Below, piece by piece: positions 8,002 through 15,418 of a DNA stretch of 44,515 bases (position 1 is its first letter; each line of letters starts with the position of its first letter). Source of the DNA: Peptococcaceae bacterium UBA2264 (GTDB taxonomy: Bacteria; Bacillota; Desulfitobacteriia; Desulfitobacteriales; Desulfitobacteriaceae); contig DDXI01000169.1 in the NCBI GenBank assembly GCA_002347475.1, positions 1-44,515 on the forward strand, given 5' to 3'. Made by a program: the position numbers and the translations under genes. A model generated the notes under the pieces. The model worked only from the letters and a program-made list of their open reading frames with translations. It did not search any database and was not told the origin of the DNA.

Positions 8002-9225
8002 TTATTCGTAGCGTAAAGCATCGATCGGATTCATTAAGGCCGCTTTCCGGGCTGGGAAAACCCCGAAAATTATGCCGATCAGAGCCGAAAAGCCGAAGGC
8101 CAAAGCAATGGAAGGCCCGGAAATACTGGTGTCCATCTTGAGGAGTGAGCCGGCAAGCTCGGATCCGCCGGCCCCCAAGCCTATCCCGATACTTCCTCCC
8201 AGGACACTCAGGACAATGGCTTCGATCAGAAACTGCAGGAGAATATCCTTACCCTTGGCTCCCATCGCCTTGCGGATGCCTATCTCCCTGGTTCGCTCAG
8301 TTACGGAAACCAGCATAATATTCATGATTCCGATTCCGCCTACCAGCAGGGAAATTCCGGCGATTCCGCCCAGGAGCAGAGTCATCGTTTGAGTCACGGT
8401 TTCCATTGTGGATAAGATATCGGCCTGATTGGTAACTGTAAAATCATTTTCCTGACCTGTGCCTAGCTGGTGAGCGCGCCGCAAGGCGGCAGTCACCTGC
8501 TCCTGCGCCGTTACCATCAGGTCGGCGGAAGCTGCTTCAATATAAATCTGGTTGAGATTCTTTTTCCCAATCAGTCTGTTTTGGGCTGTGTTAAGAGGCA
8601 CATAGATAACATCGTCATTATTGAGCATGCCGGAGGAACCCTGGCTGGCAGTTACACCCACAACCAGGAAAGGCACATTGTTCAGTTTGATCACCTTGCC
8701 CAGAATATCCGCCTGACTACTGCCCAACAGATTTTCGACCACTGACGGTCCCAGGATGGCGACCCGCACTGAGCCGTCGTCGATATCCGCTTGGGTCAGA
8801 AAACGGCCCTGTTCCAGACTGACATTCCGGATCTGGGCATATTCAGCCGTCGTTCCGGTGACACTGGTGGAGGTATTGCCTGAGGCGTAGACCACCTGCA
8901 CCCGCGTACTTACTGCCGGGGCCAGGGCCTTTACCGCTGAGGCCGCGGTTTTGATTTTTGCAACATCTGACAGGAGCAAAGTACTGGCGCTGCCTGAGCC
9001 GCCCATCACCCCGCCGGTATTGGACTGACCCGGAGTAACAACCAATAAATTGGATCCCAAACCCTGGATCTGGGAAGTAATCGAAGCTGAAGCCCCGTTC
9101 CCGATCCCCACCATTGCCACTACTGCTCCGACTCCGATTATGATGCCCAGCATTGTCAGTATGGAACGCATTTTATTGGCCCGCAAAGCGCGCAGGGAAA
9201 CCCGGATCGATTCCCAGAGGTTCAT
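8002..9225 (-). CDS. ABC transporter permease, MacB/YknZ type
   Basis: This 407-residue protein has the MacB architecture. An N-terminal transmembrane helix (residues about 20-42) is followed by a large extracytoplasmic MacB_PCD domain (about 43-275) and three C-terminal helices forming the FtsX domain, which includes the conserved RTREIGIRKAMGA motif. MacB-type permeases work as mechanotransmitters and move peptides, toxins or lipoproteins rather than carry small solutes through a channel. Its ATG overlaps the stop of the ATPase gene by four bases, so the two are translationally coupled. With the ATPase and adaptor genes upstream it forms a YknXYZ-like exporter. Confidence 0.93.
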   Translation of the reverse strand: MNLWESIRVSLRALRANKMRSILTMLGIIIGVGAVVAMVGIGNGASASITSQIQGLGSNLLVVTPGQSNTGGVMGGSGSASTLLLSDVAKIKTAASAVKALAPAVSTRVQVVYASGNTSTSVTGTTAEYAQIRNVSLEQGRFLTQADIDDGSVRVAILGPSVVENLLGSSQADILGKVIKLNNVPFLVVGVTASQGSSGMLNNDDVIYVPLNTAQNRLIGKKNLNQIYIEAASADLMVTAQEQVTAALRRAHQLGTGQENDFTVTNQADILSTMETVTQTMTLLLGGIAGISLLVGGIGIMNIMLVSVTERTREIGIRKAMGAKGKDILLQFLIEAIVLSVLGGSIGIGLGAGGSELAGSLLKMDTSISGPSIALAFGFSALIGIIFGVFPARKAALMNPIDALRYE

Positions 9226-9950
9226 GAAGCTGCTCCTTTCTCTCCCACAACATGGGCCCGGGCTATGTGAGGAGCTATGATCTGTTCATCACCGGATATC
9301 TGCCCATCCAGGAAACGGATGATGCGCCGGGTATAGAGAGCGATATCTGTTTCGTGGGTTACCAGCAGAATCGTACTCCCTGCCTCATGCAGGGACTGGA
9401 GAATGGCCATGATCTCCTCACTGGTCTGGCTGTCCAGATTGCCTGTTGGTTCGTCAGCCAGAATTATCTTGGGCTTATTGACCAAAGCCCGGGCTATGGC
9501 CACTCTTTGCTGCTGCCCTCCGGAAAGTTCTTTGAGCCTATGATTGACCCTGGAACTCAATCCTACCAATTCCAAAGCTTCCAGAGCCCGCTGCCGCCGC
9601 TCCCTGGTTTTAACCCCGGCATAGAGCAGGGGCAGTTCGACATTTTCCAAAGCAGTTGTTCGGGGCAGAAGGTTAAAGCCCTGAAAAACAAAGCCGATTT
9701 TGCGGTTGCGTAATTCAGCCAATTCGTTAGAGGTCAGGACGGAGACATTGACTCCGTCGAGCAGATATTCTCCTTCACTGGGTTTATCCAGACAGCCTAA
9801 AATATTCATCATTGTTGATTTTCCGGAACCGGAGGGCCCCATGATGGAAACAAAGTCTGCTTCCCCGACCTCCAGATTGATCTTTCGCAAGGCATAAAAT
9901 TCACTGTCTCCCACCTTATAGATCTTGCTGATCCCTTGAAGTCTTAGCAA
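9222..9950 (-). CDS. ABC transporter ATP-binding protein, MacB/LolD/YknY type
   Basis: The 242-residue ATPase has Walker A (GPSGSGKST, about residue 39), the Q-loop (FVFQGFNLLPR), the ABC signature (LSGGQQQRVAIARAL), Walker B (IILADEPTGNLD) and the H-loop (LLVTHE). The close spacing to the adaptor gene (about 30 bp) and the four-base overlap with the permease gene define one operon. The family hydrolyses ATP in the cytoplasm to drive MacB-like permeases. Confidence 0.95.
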   Translation of the reverse strand: MLRLQGISKIYKVGDSEFYALRKINLEVGEADFVSIMGPSGSGKSTMMNILGCLDKPSEGEYLLDGVNVSVLTSNELAELRNRKIGFVFQGFNLLPRTTALENVELPLLYAGVKTRERRQRALEALELVGLSSRVNHRLKELSGGQQQRVAIARALVNKPKIILADEPTGNLDSQTSEEIMAILQSLHEAGSTILLVTHETDIALYTRRIIRFLDGQISGDEQIIAPHIARAHVVGEKGAAS

Positions 9951-9982
9951 GTTATCCCTCCTGACCTGTTATTTTCTTAAAC

Positions 9983-11434
9983 CTAATTCCCGGGAGGTCC
10001 TCCGTTGCCGGTAATACCCCTCAGAGCTCCCATCCCGCTGCTGTTACTGCCTTGACTGCTGCCGGTGCCGGCGGAAGAGGACGAAGCGGCAGTTGTTGAA
10101 GCGGAAGAGATAATAATTTCCTGTCCCTCGCTCAGACCACTCTTGATTTCGGTATTGGTACCGTCATCAAGACCGGTTTCCACAGTGACAGGCTGAACGG
10201 CTGCACCTGCTGTTCCTGGAACCATAACCACCTTGCGGCCGCCCATAGTCCTTACTGCTTCAGAAGGAACAGTCAGGACATCTTTGGCTTCTTCCAGAAT
10301 AATGCTGACATTGGTGCTCATGCTGGCATAGAGCAGGGAACTGGGAATATCCAGCAGGATGGTAACGCTGAAGGTTGTGACATTATTGACTATTGTCCCG
10401 ATGGGGGCAATCTGACTGATGGTGCCGCTGATATGCTCCTCAGGTGCCGAATCCAGGCTAATGTCGGCCTTTTGCCCAACCTTAATCTGCGTAATATCGG
10501 CCTGGTCCACGGAAGTATCGATCTGCAGCTGGTCCTGGCCGGCGGCCATAGTCATAATTACAGATTCAGTGGTGACATTTTGGTTTTCCTGGGCTGAGAC
10601 TTTGGTAATTATGCCGTCAATAGGGGCAACCAAAGTAGCTTCTGTCAGATCTTTATTGGCTGAATCCAGGGCTGTCCGGGCCTGACTGATATTAGCCTGG
10701 GCCAGCTGCAGGTCAGCGCTCTTCGGACCCTGGATTTGCAGGTCAACAGCATATTGGGCAGCATCTGCTTCTGTCTGGGCCGCCAGCAGGGCCTGGGCCG
10801 CACCCTTGTTTTGCAGATTCTGAGCGGCAGTCAGTTCGCTCTGAGCCTGATTGAGCGCGGCCTGGGCTGACTGAATACTTGCAGTAAGACCACTGAGCTG
10901 TGCCTTAGCCAAAGAATTGCTGCTGTTCTGAACTTTTTGCTCGGCCAGATAAACCTGATTGGCCAGATAATCAGGATCGGCGTTTTGTTGGGCAGAGGTT
11001 AACTGAACCTTGGCTTTTTCCAACTGGGACTGAGCCTGTTTCAAGGTCAGGTTGCTATAGTCATCATAAAGCTGCTCCAGTTTTAACTGGGCCTGCAGGA
11101 GGGCCACCTCGCATTGTTCCACCGTTTGTTTGAGCTTGGTCGTATCCAGCTGGCCCAAAACCTGACCTTGAGTGACCTGGTCACCGGCTTCAACATTCAG
11201 GACAATCATTTTTCCGTTCGCCTGAAAGTAAAGAGGGACAGGATCAAGGAAGCTGGCTGTTCCGGTAGCTGTGATAACCTTCTGCACATCAGCCAGTTTG
11301 GCTTGGGCAGTAACATTGGTTGTTACGGCTGCCGGAGAGCTGAAATATTTGTATGCCCAAACCCCGCCAGCCAGAATTATTACGCCCAGAAGCCCCAGGG
11401 TGATCCCCTTTTTCTTGCTCATTTTCATGCTCAT
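9983..11434 (-). CDS. HlyD/MacA-type membrane-fusion (adaptor) protein, YknX-like
   Basis: The protein has an N-terminal membrane anchor (residues about 8-28 from this start). A biotinyl-lipoyl half-motif follows (GDQVTQGQVLGQLD), then a long Gln/Ala-rich coiled-coil hairpin (about 110-265) and the second lipoyl half (APIDGIITKVSAQENQNV). Beta-barrel and membrane-proximal domains come next, and a low-complexity Ser/Gly tail ends it. Such adaptors sit outside the membrane and stimulate MacB-type ATPase/permease pairs. The longest frame starts at 11464, but no ribosome site precedes it. AGGAG lies 11 bases before the ATG at 11434, and the ATG at 11428 is also possible. It is the first gene of the leftward exporter operon. 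Confidence 0.9.
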   Translation of the reverse strand: MSMKMSKKKGITLGLLGVIILAGGVWAYKYFSSPAAVTTNVTAQAKLADVQKVITATGTASFLDPVPLYFQANGKMIVLNVEAGDQVTQGQVLGQLDTTKLKQTVEQCEVALLQAQLKLEQLYDDYSNLTLKQAQSQLEKAKVQLTSAQQNADPDYLANQVYLAEQKVQNSSNSLAKAQLSGLTASIQSAQAALNQAQSELTAAQNLQNKGAAQALLAAQTEADAAQYAVDLQIQGPKSADLQLAQANISQARTALDSANKDLTEATLVAPIDGIITKVSAQENQNVTTESVIMTMAAGQDQLQIDTSVDQADITQIKVGQKADISLDSAPEEHISGTISQIAPIGTIVNNVTTFSVTILLDIPSSLLYASMSTNVSIILEEAKDVLTVPSEAVRTMGGRKVVMVPGTAGAAVQPVTVETGLDDGTNTEIKSGLSEGQEIIISSASTTAASSSSAGTGSSQGSNSSGMGALRGITGNGGPPGN

Positions 11435-11582
11435 TCCGCCTTTTTCTCCTGAAGATTTGATCATCTGATGGAAATATTTGCACCATCTTTAAATTTAGCA
11501 GAGAAATCGCCAGAAGATATGATAAAGGTTTTAAGATTTTGTGAAGTCAGCAAAATTAATAATTGCAAAATTCAGAATAGTA

Positions 11583-11611
11583 TTGAAATTCAAATATTTA
11601 TGATGTATTCT
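11583..11611 (+). promoter_or_regulatory. Candidate promoter for the c-di-GMP-II riboswitch transcript
   Basis: TTGAAA (11583-11588), a 17-base spacer and TATTCT (11606-11611) would place the start of transcription at about 11618, just before the aptamer. Five of six -35 bases and four of six -10 bases match sigma-A consensus. Confidence 0.5.
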
Positions 11612-11636
11612 AATGTTGTATTCAAGAATAATTTAC

Positions 11637-11723
11637 CAGAAGGAAGCTATGACTGCGGGGTACATTTGGACGCTTATCCCCGTAATGAGCCAGTAGCGTA
11701 ACCGACCAAACAGGTCGGTTTTT
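11637..11723 (+). promoter_or_regulatory. c-di-GMP-II riboswitch with overlapping terminator
   Basis: The sequence follows the class II c-di-GMP aptamer: AAGCTATGA (11644-11652), then GGGGT, then TTTGG, then TGAGCCAGTAGCGTAACCGACC-like core ending at 11707. The expected H-type pseudoknot is present: CGGGG (11656-11660) pairs with CCCCG (11678-11682), and ACGCT in the loop (11670-11674) pairs with AGCGT (11695-11699). The last aptamer bases, ACCGACC (11701-11707), are also the 5' arm of a terminator (with GGTCGGT, 11713-11719, then T5). Ligand binding should therefore hold ACCGACC and prevent termination, a predicted ON switch for the CWB2 beta-propeller gene at 11812. Pairing and motifs are seen; the direction of control is inferred. 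Confidence 0.9.
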
Positions 11724-11811
11724 GTGTTTTAAGGGGGTGATGCTTCGTCTTATTGGGTCTGCGTTCCAAAACATAGCCGAATTTAACAATTGAGGAAAAG
11801 GAGGTCTTGAC

Positions 11812-14800
11812 ATGAGTAAGCGTTTCAAGAAGAGTTTGAGCGTAATTCTTTCTGTACTTTTCCTGGTGGCGATGGTGAATGTTGGCATTGTCGCAGCTAA
11901 CGATGTGCCGTATGAAGTAAAGACCTACACTACAAAAGCAGACTTTAGTCAGGGAGAATTTACAAATACAGTGAAAACCTCCACCGGTGAAGTCAAACTG
12001 GATGACACAACAGCTCAATTTGACTTCATATGGGTGGCCGTATCCAGCAGGGGGACAATCGTTAAAATCGATACCAGGACAGGTGAGGTGCTGGGTGAAT
12101 ATTGGACATCTCCCAGCGGCCAGCCCAAGAATCCTTCCCGGACTACTGTTGACAATAACGGAAGTGTTTGGGTTGCCAACCGGGATGGGCATTCGGTAAC
12201 CCGCGTCTGTTTGCCTGAAAGCGGCCTTTGGGTCGACCGGAATGACAACGGCGTCTGCGATACCTCGACTGGTCTCGGGGATATCAAAGCCTGGACTAAC
12301 GCGGGAGGCGCTGATTCGGCTGGCGGAGTGTCCACCGCTGAGGACGAGTGCATTATCAACTATATTCTCGTGAGTTCCTCAGGCACCAGGCATGTTTCTA
12401 TCGATGCTGATAACGATGTCTGGGTCAGCGGCATAAACAGCAGGATTTTTAATAAGATTGATGGTGTCACAGGAGCTATTGTTGATACAAGGGGTCCCTT
12501 TGACAGTGCCGGCGGCTATGGCGGCCTGATTGACAGCGATGATGTGATTTGGTCAGAAACCTCGGGCAATCTCTTGAGATGGGATACAGCCGGTGATGCC
12601 TATACCACCTATCCCGGTTCTGGTTACGGACTGGGGATAGACTCGCAGGGCAATATATGGAACTCCAGTTATGGCGGCACGAATATCAGAAAATTTAGTC
12701 CGGCCGGAGTTTTGTTAGGCTCGTACAATCAGGGATACATCTACGCGCAGGGCTGTGTTGCCGGTCTTGACGATGATATCTGGGTGGCTCACTCCCTGAA
12801 CCAGGGGTCAGGCGCAGGATCTGTCGGACACTTGAATAACGATGGTACTCTGGTTGGGAATGTGACCGGACTCCCTTCGGGACCTACAGGTGTGGCTGTA
12901 GATGCTGAAGGGTACATCTGGGCAACCTGTTATAGTGCCGGAAAAGTTGTGAGGATAGATCCCAAAGAGGGCCCGGACGGGTCTGACGGAAGTCCTGTTG
13001 GGGCTGTCGATCTCACGGTTAATGTGGGAGGTTACTTGTACAATTACAGCGACATGACCGGCAGTACGCTGCTGGGAACTGCCAACGCCGGAACCTGGTC
13101 TATCATATACGACAGCGGAAATGCGGATGCCAAATGGGTATCGATTGATTGGAACGGTATCATCAGCGGCAATGGTGCTCTGGGAGTCAAAGTTGCCAGC
13201 AGCACGGATGGAACCAATTTCAGCCCGCTTGTCGATATCGAAGAAGGTCAACCATTCGTAGTTCCGGAAGGGCGATACCTGAAGGTCAGCGTTAACTTTA
13301 CCCGTTCAACTGAAGGTGATAAGGAAAGCCCGATTTTGGAGGATATCACGGTGGGAGCGGAAGTAGCAATTGCTTTTGATCCCAATGGGAACTCAGATGC
13401 GGCCGGTACAGCTGCGACAGCAGTTACGCTGGCAGGCGGTGCCGAGAATTATATGAGTTCGGAATATCAATGGTCAACAAGTCCCGAATTTCCGACAGAA
13501 GGGACCTGGACACCATTCAGCAGCGGAGATACAATTGGGCTGAGTGAAGTAACCGGTGACTACTATCTCCATGTCAAAGCGACAGATATTTCTGAAAATA
13601 CAATTACGGCAACTTCCAATAAATTTGTGCTCGGGGAGGGAGAGGAAGAAGCAATCACTTTTAATCCTAATGGGGACTCTGATGCGGGCAGTACTGCTTC
13701 GACCACAGTTACGTTGGCAGGAGGTGCTGAGAATTATACGAGTTCGGAATATCAATGGTCCAAAAAATCCGCCTTTCCGACAGATGGGACTTGGACATCA
13801 TTTGTCAGCGGAGAGAGAATTAGACTGTCAGGAGTATCCGGTGATTATTATCTCCATGTCAGAGCGACAGATGCATCTGAAGATACAATTACGGCAACTT
13901 CCAACAAGTTTGATTTAAGAAGAAGTTCAGATTCAGGCGGAGGAGGAATTGTTGTTCCGCCGGAGGAAGATGTCACTGCTCCGGAAGAATTTATAACGGA
14001 GACAGTCAGGTATGCAGGTGCAAACCGCTTTGAAACGGCTGTAGCCATCAGCAAAGCAGGATGGGAACAAGCAGATACCGTCATCTTGGCCAGAAACGAT
14101 GATTTTGCTGATTCCTTATCAGGAGTTCCCCTGGCCTATAAACTGAATGCTCCCATTCTGTTAACGAATACTGCAGATCTTCCAAATGTTGTTGCTCAGG
14201 AGATTCAGAGACTCAAGGCCAGCAAGGCAATTATCCTCGGAGAATGGGGTGCCGTATCAACAAACGTAGCTGATCAGGTTACTGCTCTTGGCTTGAAAGT
14301 AGAACGGATTGGCGGTTTGGATCGTTTTGGCACGGCGGCCAAAATTGCCCCACAGGTAATACCGGCCGAAGTGAAAACGGCTGTAATTGTCAATGGCTAC
14401 AGTTTCGCTGACGCTCTGGCTATGTCTTCTTACGCAGCTGTCAGAGGATACCCCATTCTGCAGGTGAATACTGACAATCTGCCGGCAGATACAGCCGCAG
14501 CCTTGACAAACCTGGGTATCACACAGACAGTTGTTGCCGGTTATGCCGGAGTTGTTGCCGAAAATGTTTTTGCCCAGCTGCCTTCGCCCGTGAGATATGG
14601 CGACACGAACAGATACGGTACAGCCTTGGCTCTGGCTAAGGAATTTGCACCGGCACCCACAGAGATGTTTATTGCAACAGGGCGTGATTTCCCTGATTCC
14701 ATTGCCGGGGCAGTATTGGCTGCCAAGCGCAACTCAGGAATCCTCTTTGTGCCGGGGAATCTGGAAGCAGCGCCTTATGTCGATGCCGGTGTATTGCAAT

Positions 14801-14898
14801 ATATCATCGACAAGCAAGTCAGGAAACTCAATATTCTCGGCGGTCCGGGTGCTGTTAATGAAGCCACATTAAATAGTTTGGCAAATCCCACCAAATAA
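11812..14898 (+). CDS. Large secreted CWB2 surface protein with beta-propeller and duplicated Ig-like modules
   Basis: The 1028-residue protein starts at ATG behind a strong AAAGGAGGT. A signal peptide (residues 1-29) precedes a Vgb/NHL-like beta-propeller (about 50-395), recognised by repeated V-D-x-x-G-x-x-W-V-A and I-D-S-x-G-x-I-W blades. A beta-sandwich region follows (about 400-515). Two near-identical ~90-residue modules come next (about 517-608 and 612-701), sharing DPNG/NPNG, YxSSEYQWS and DYYLHV-ATD. After a Gly/Pro linker, three CWB2 repeats (about 730-1028) should attach it to the wall. An adhesin or structural surface role is inferred. It is the direct target of the c-di-GMP-II riboswitch and is followed by the tandem c-di-GMP-I units and the transglutaminase-like gene. 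Confidence 0.92.
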   Translation: MSKRFKKSLSVILSVLFLVAMVNVGIVAANDVPYEVKTYTTKADFSQGEFTNTVKTSTGEVKLDDTTAQFDFIWVAVSSRGTIVKIDTRTGEVLGEYWTSPSGQPKNPSRTTVDNNGSVWVANRDGHSVTRVCLPESGLWVDRNDNGVCDTSTGLGDIKAWTNAGGADSAGGVSTAEDECIINYILVSSSGTRHVSIDADNDVWVSGINSRIFNKIDGVTGAIVDTRGPFDSAGGYGGLIDSDDVIWSETSGNLLRWDTAGDAYTTYPGSGYGLGIDSQGNIWNSSYGGTNIRKFSPAGVLLGSYNQGYIYAQGCVAGLDDDIWVAHSLNQGSGAGSVGHLNNDGTLVGNVTGLPSGPTGVAVDAEGYIWATCYSAGKVVRIDPKEGPDGSDGSPVGAVDLTVNVGGYLYNYSDMTGSTLLGTANAGTWSIIYDSGNADAKWVSIDWNGIISGNGALGVKVASSTDGTNFSPLVDIEEGQPFVVPEGRYLKVSVNFTRSTEGDKESPILEDITVGAEVAIAFDPNGNSDAAGTAATAVTLAGGAENYMSSEYQWSTSPEFPTEGTWTPFSSGDTIGLSEVTGDYYLHVKATDISENTITATSNKFVLGEGEEEAITFNPNGDSDAGSTASTTVTLAGGAENYTSSEYQWSKKSAFPTDGTWTSFVSGERIRLSGVSGDYYLHVRATDASEDTITATSNKFDLRRSSDSGGGGIVVPPEEDVTAPEEFITETVRYAGANRFETAVAISKAGWEQADTVILARNDDFADSLSGVPLAYKLNAPILLTNTADLPNVVAQEIQRLKASKAIILGEWGAVSTNVADQVTALGLKVERIGGLDRFGTAAKIAPQVIPAEVKTAVIVNGYSFADALAMSSYAAVRGYPILQVNTDNLPADTAAALTNLGITQTVVAGYAGVVAENVFAQLPSPVRYGDTNRYGTALALAKEFAPAPTEMFIATGRDFPDSIAGAVLAAKRNSGILFVPGNLEAAPYVDAGVLQYIIDKQVRKLNILGGPGAVNEATLNSLANPTK
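13360..13915 (+). repeat. Tandem duplication of a ~280-bp segment inside the CWB2 propeller gene
   Basis: Bases about 13360-13635 and 13645-13915 are highly similar, with long shared stretches such as GAGTTCGGAATATCAATGG. They encode two copies of a beta-sandwich module. This indicates a recent in-frame duplication. Confidence 0.85.
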
Positions 14899-14940
14899 AG
14901 AACCGGTGAAAATTTTTACACTTTTTAAGTTTTTCAGATA

Positions 14941-14969
14941 TTGCATTATTCTTTAAAAGACACTATAAT
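14941..14969 (+). promoter_or_regulatory. Sigma-A promoter of the tandem c-di-GMP-I leader
   Basis: TTGCAT (14941-14946), a 17-base spacer and a perfect TATAAT (14964-14969) lie just upstream of the first class I aptamer. Transcription would start at about 14976. Confidence 0.75.
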
Positions 14970-14985
14970 AAAGGCAAATTAGACA

Positions 14986-15079
14986 GCAAAACGATAAATG
15001 GCAAATCCGTCGAAAGGCGGAGACGCAAAGCCACGGGTCTAAGACCGCTAAGGTTATGACAGCCGGGTTACCGAAGTGC
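14986..15079 (+). promoter_or_regulatory. c-di-GMP-I (GEMM) riboswitch aptamer, copy 1
   Basis: It carries the class I hallmarks: GGCAAA, a CCGTCGAAAGGCGG hairpin with GAAA loop, GACGCAAAGCC, CGGGTCTAAGACC and AGCCGGGTTACCG. GGTTACC (15066-15072) is exactly complementary to GGTAACC (15114-15120), which lies in the following terminator. The two can form an antiterminator when the aptamer is empty. This predicts termination when c-di-GMP is bound. Confidence 0.95.
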
Positions 15080-15102
15080 AATGAGCTATTAGGTATGGCT
15101 TT

Positions 15103-15144
15103 AACCCTCTTCAGGTAACCACTTGGAGAGGGTTTTATTTTTTT
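15103..15144 (+). terminator. Riboswitch-controlled terminator, copy 1
   Basis: A 13-pair stem (15103-15115 with 15122-15134, including G-U pairs) with a six-base loop is followed by TTTTATTTTTTT. Its 5' arm and loop contain GGTAACC, the alternative partner of the aptamer. The stretch 15145-15235 after it contains no gene. Confidence 0.9.
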
Positions 15145-15235
15145 CTGACTAAAAGGAATAAAAATCCTGAAAGGAATTAAAATCTTAATAGCTTTATTGA
15201 TTATGGGATATAGAGGATAAACAAAGAACTTTATA

Positions 15236-15329
15236 GCAAAACGATAAACGGCAAATCCGTCGAAAGGCGGAGACGCAAAGCCACGGGTCTAAGACCATTA
15301 AGGTTATGACAGCCGGGTTACCGAAGTGC
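15236..15329 (+). promoter_or_regulatory. c-di-GMP-I (GEMM) riboswitch aptamer, copy 2
   Basis: This is nearly identical to copy 1 over 94 bases, differing at three positions in the core (AAAC for AAAT, and CCATT for CCGCT). GGTTACC (15316-15322) again matches GGTAACC in its terminator (15365-15371). No strong promoter is seen between the copies; TTAATA/TATAGA near 15187-15213 is weak. One transcript through both units is therefore likely. Confidence 0.95.
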
Positions 15330-15354
15330 AAAAGCTATTTACTGTGGCTTTTTG

Positions 15355-15394
15355 ACCCTCTTCAGGTAACCCCCCTGGAGAGGGTTTTATTATT
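15355..15394 (+). terminator. Riboswitch-controlled terminator, copy 2
   Basis: A 12-pair stem (15355-15366 with 15374-15385), a loop TAACCCC, then TTTTATTATT. It ends about 25 bases before the start codon of the transglutaminase-like gene, so it directly gates that gene. Confidence 0.9.
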
Positions 15395-15418
15395 CTGAAC
15401 AGAAGGAGTGTGTAACCT

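Noticed and set aside
11468..11701. 77-codon open frame between the exporter operon and the CWB2 gene
   Set aside because: It runs through the promoter and the c-di-GMP-II aptamer, has no ribosome site and no recognisable protein features.
14986..15394. Paired near-identical ~95-base units considered as a mobile or CRISPR-like repeat
   Set aside because: Both copies match the c-di-GMP-I aptamer with a terminator; there are only two and no spacer or target-site structure.
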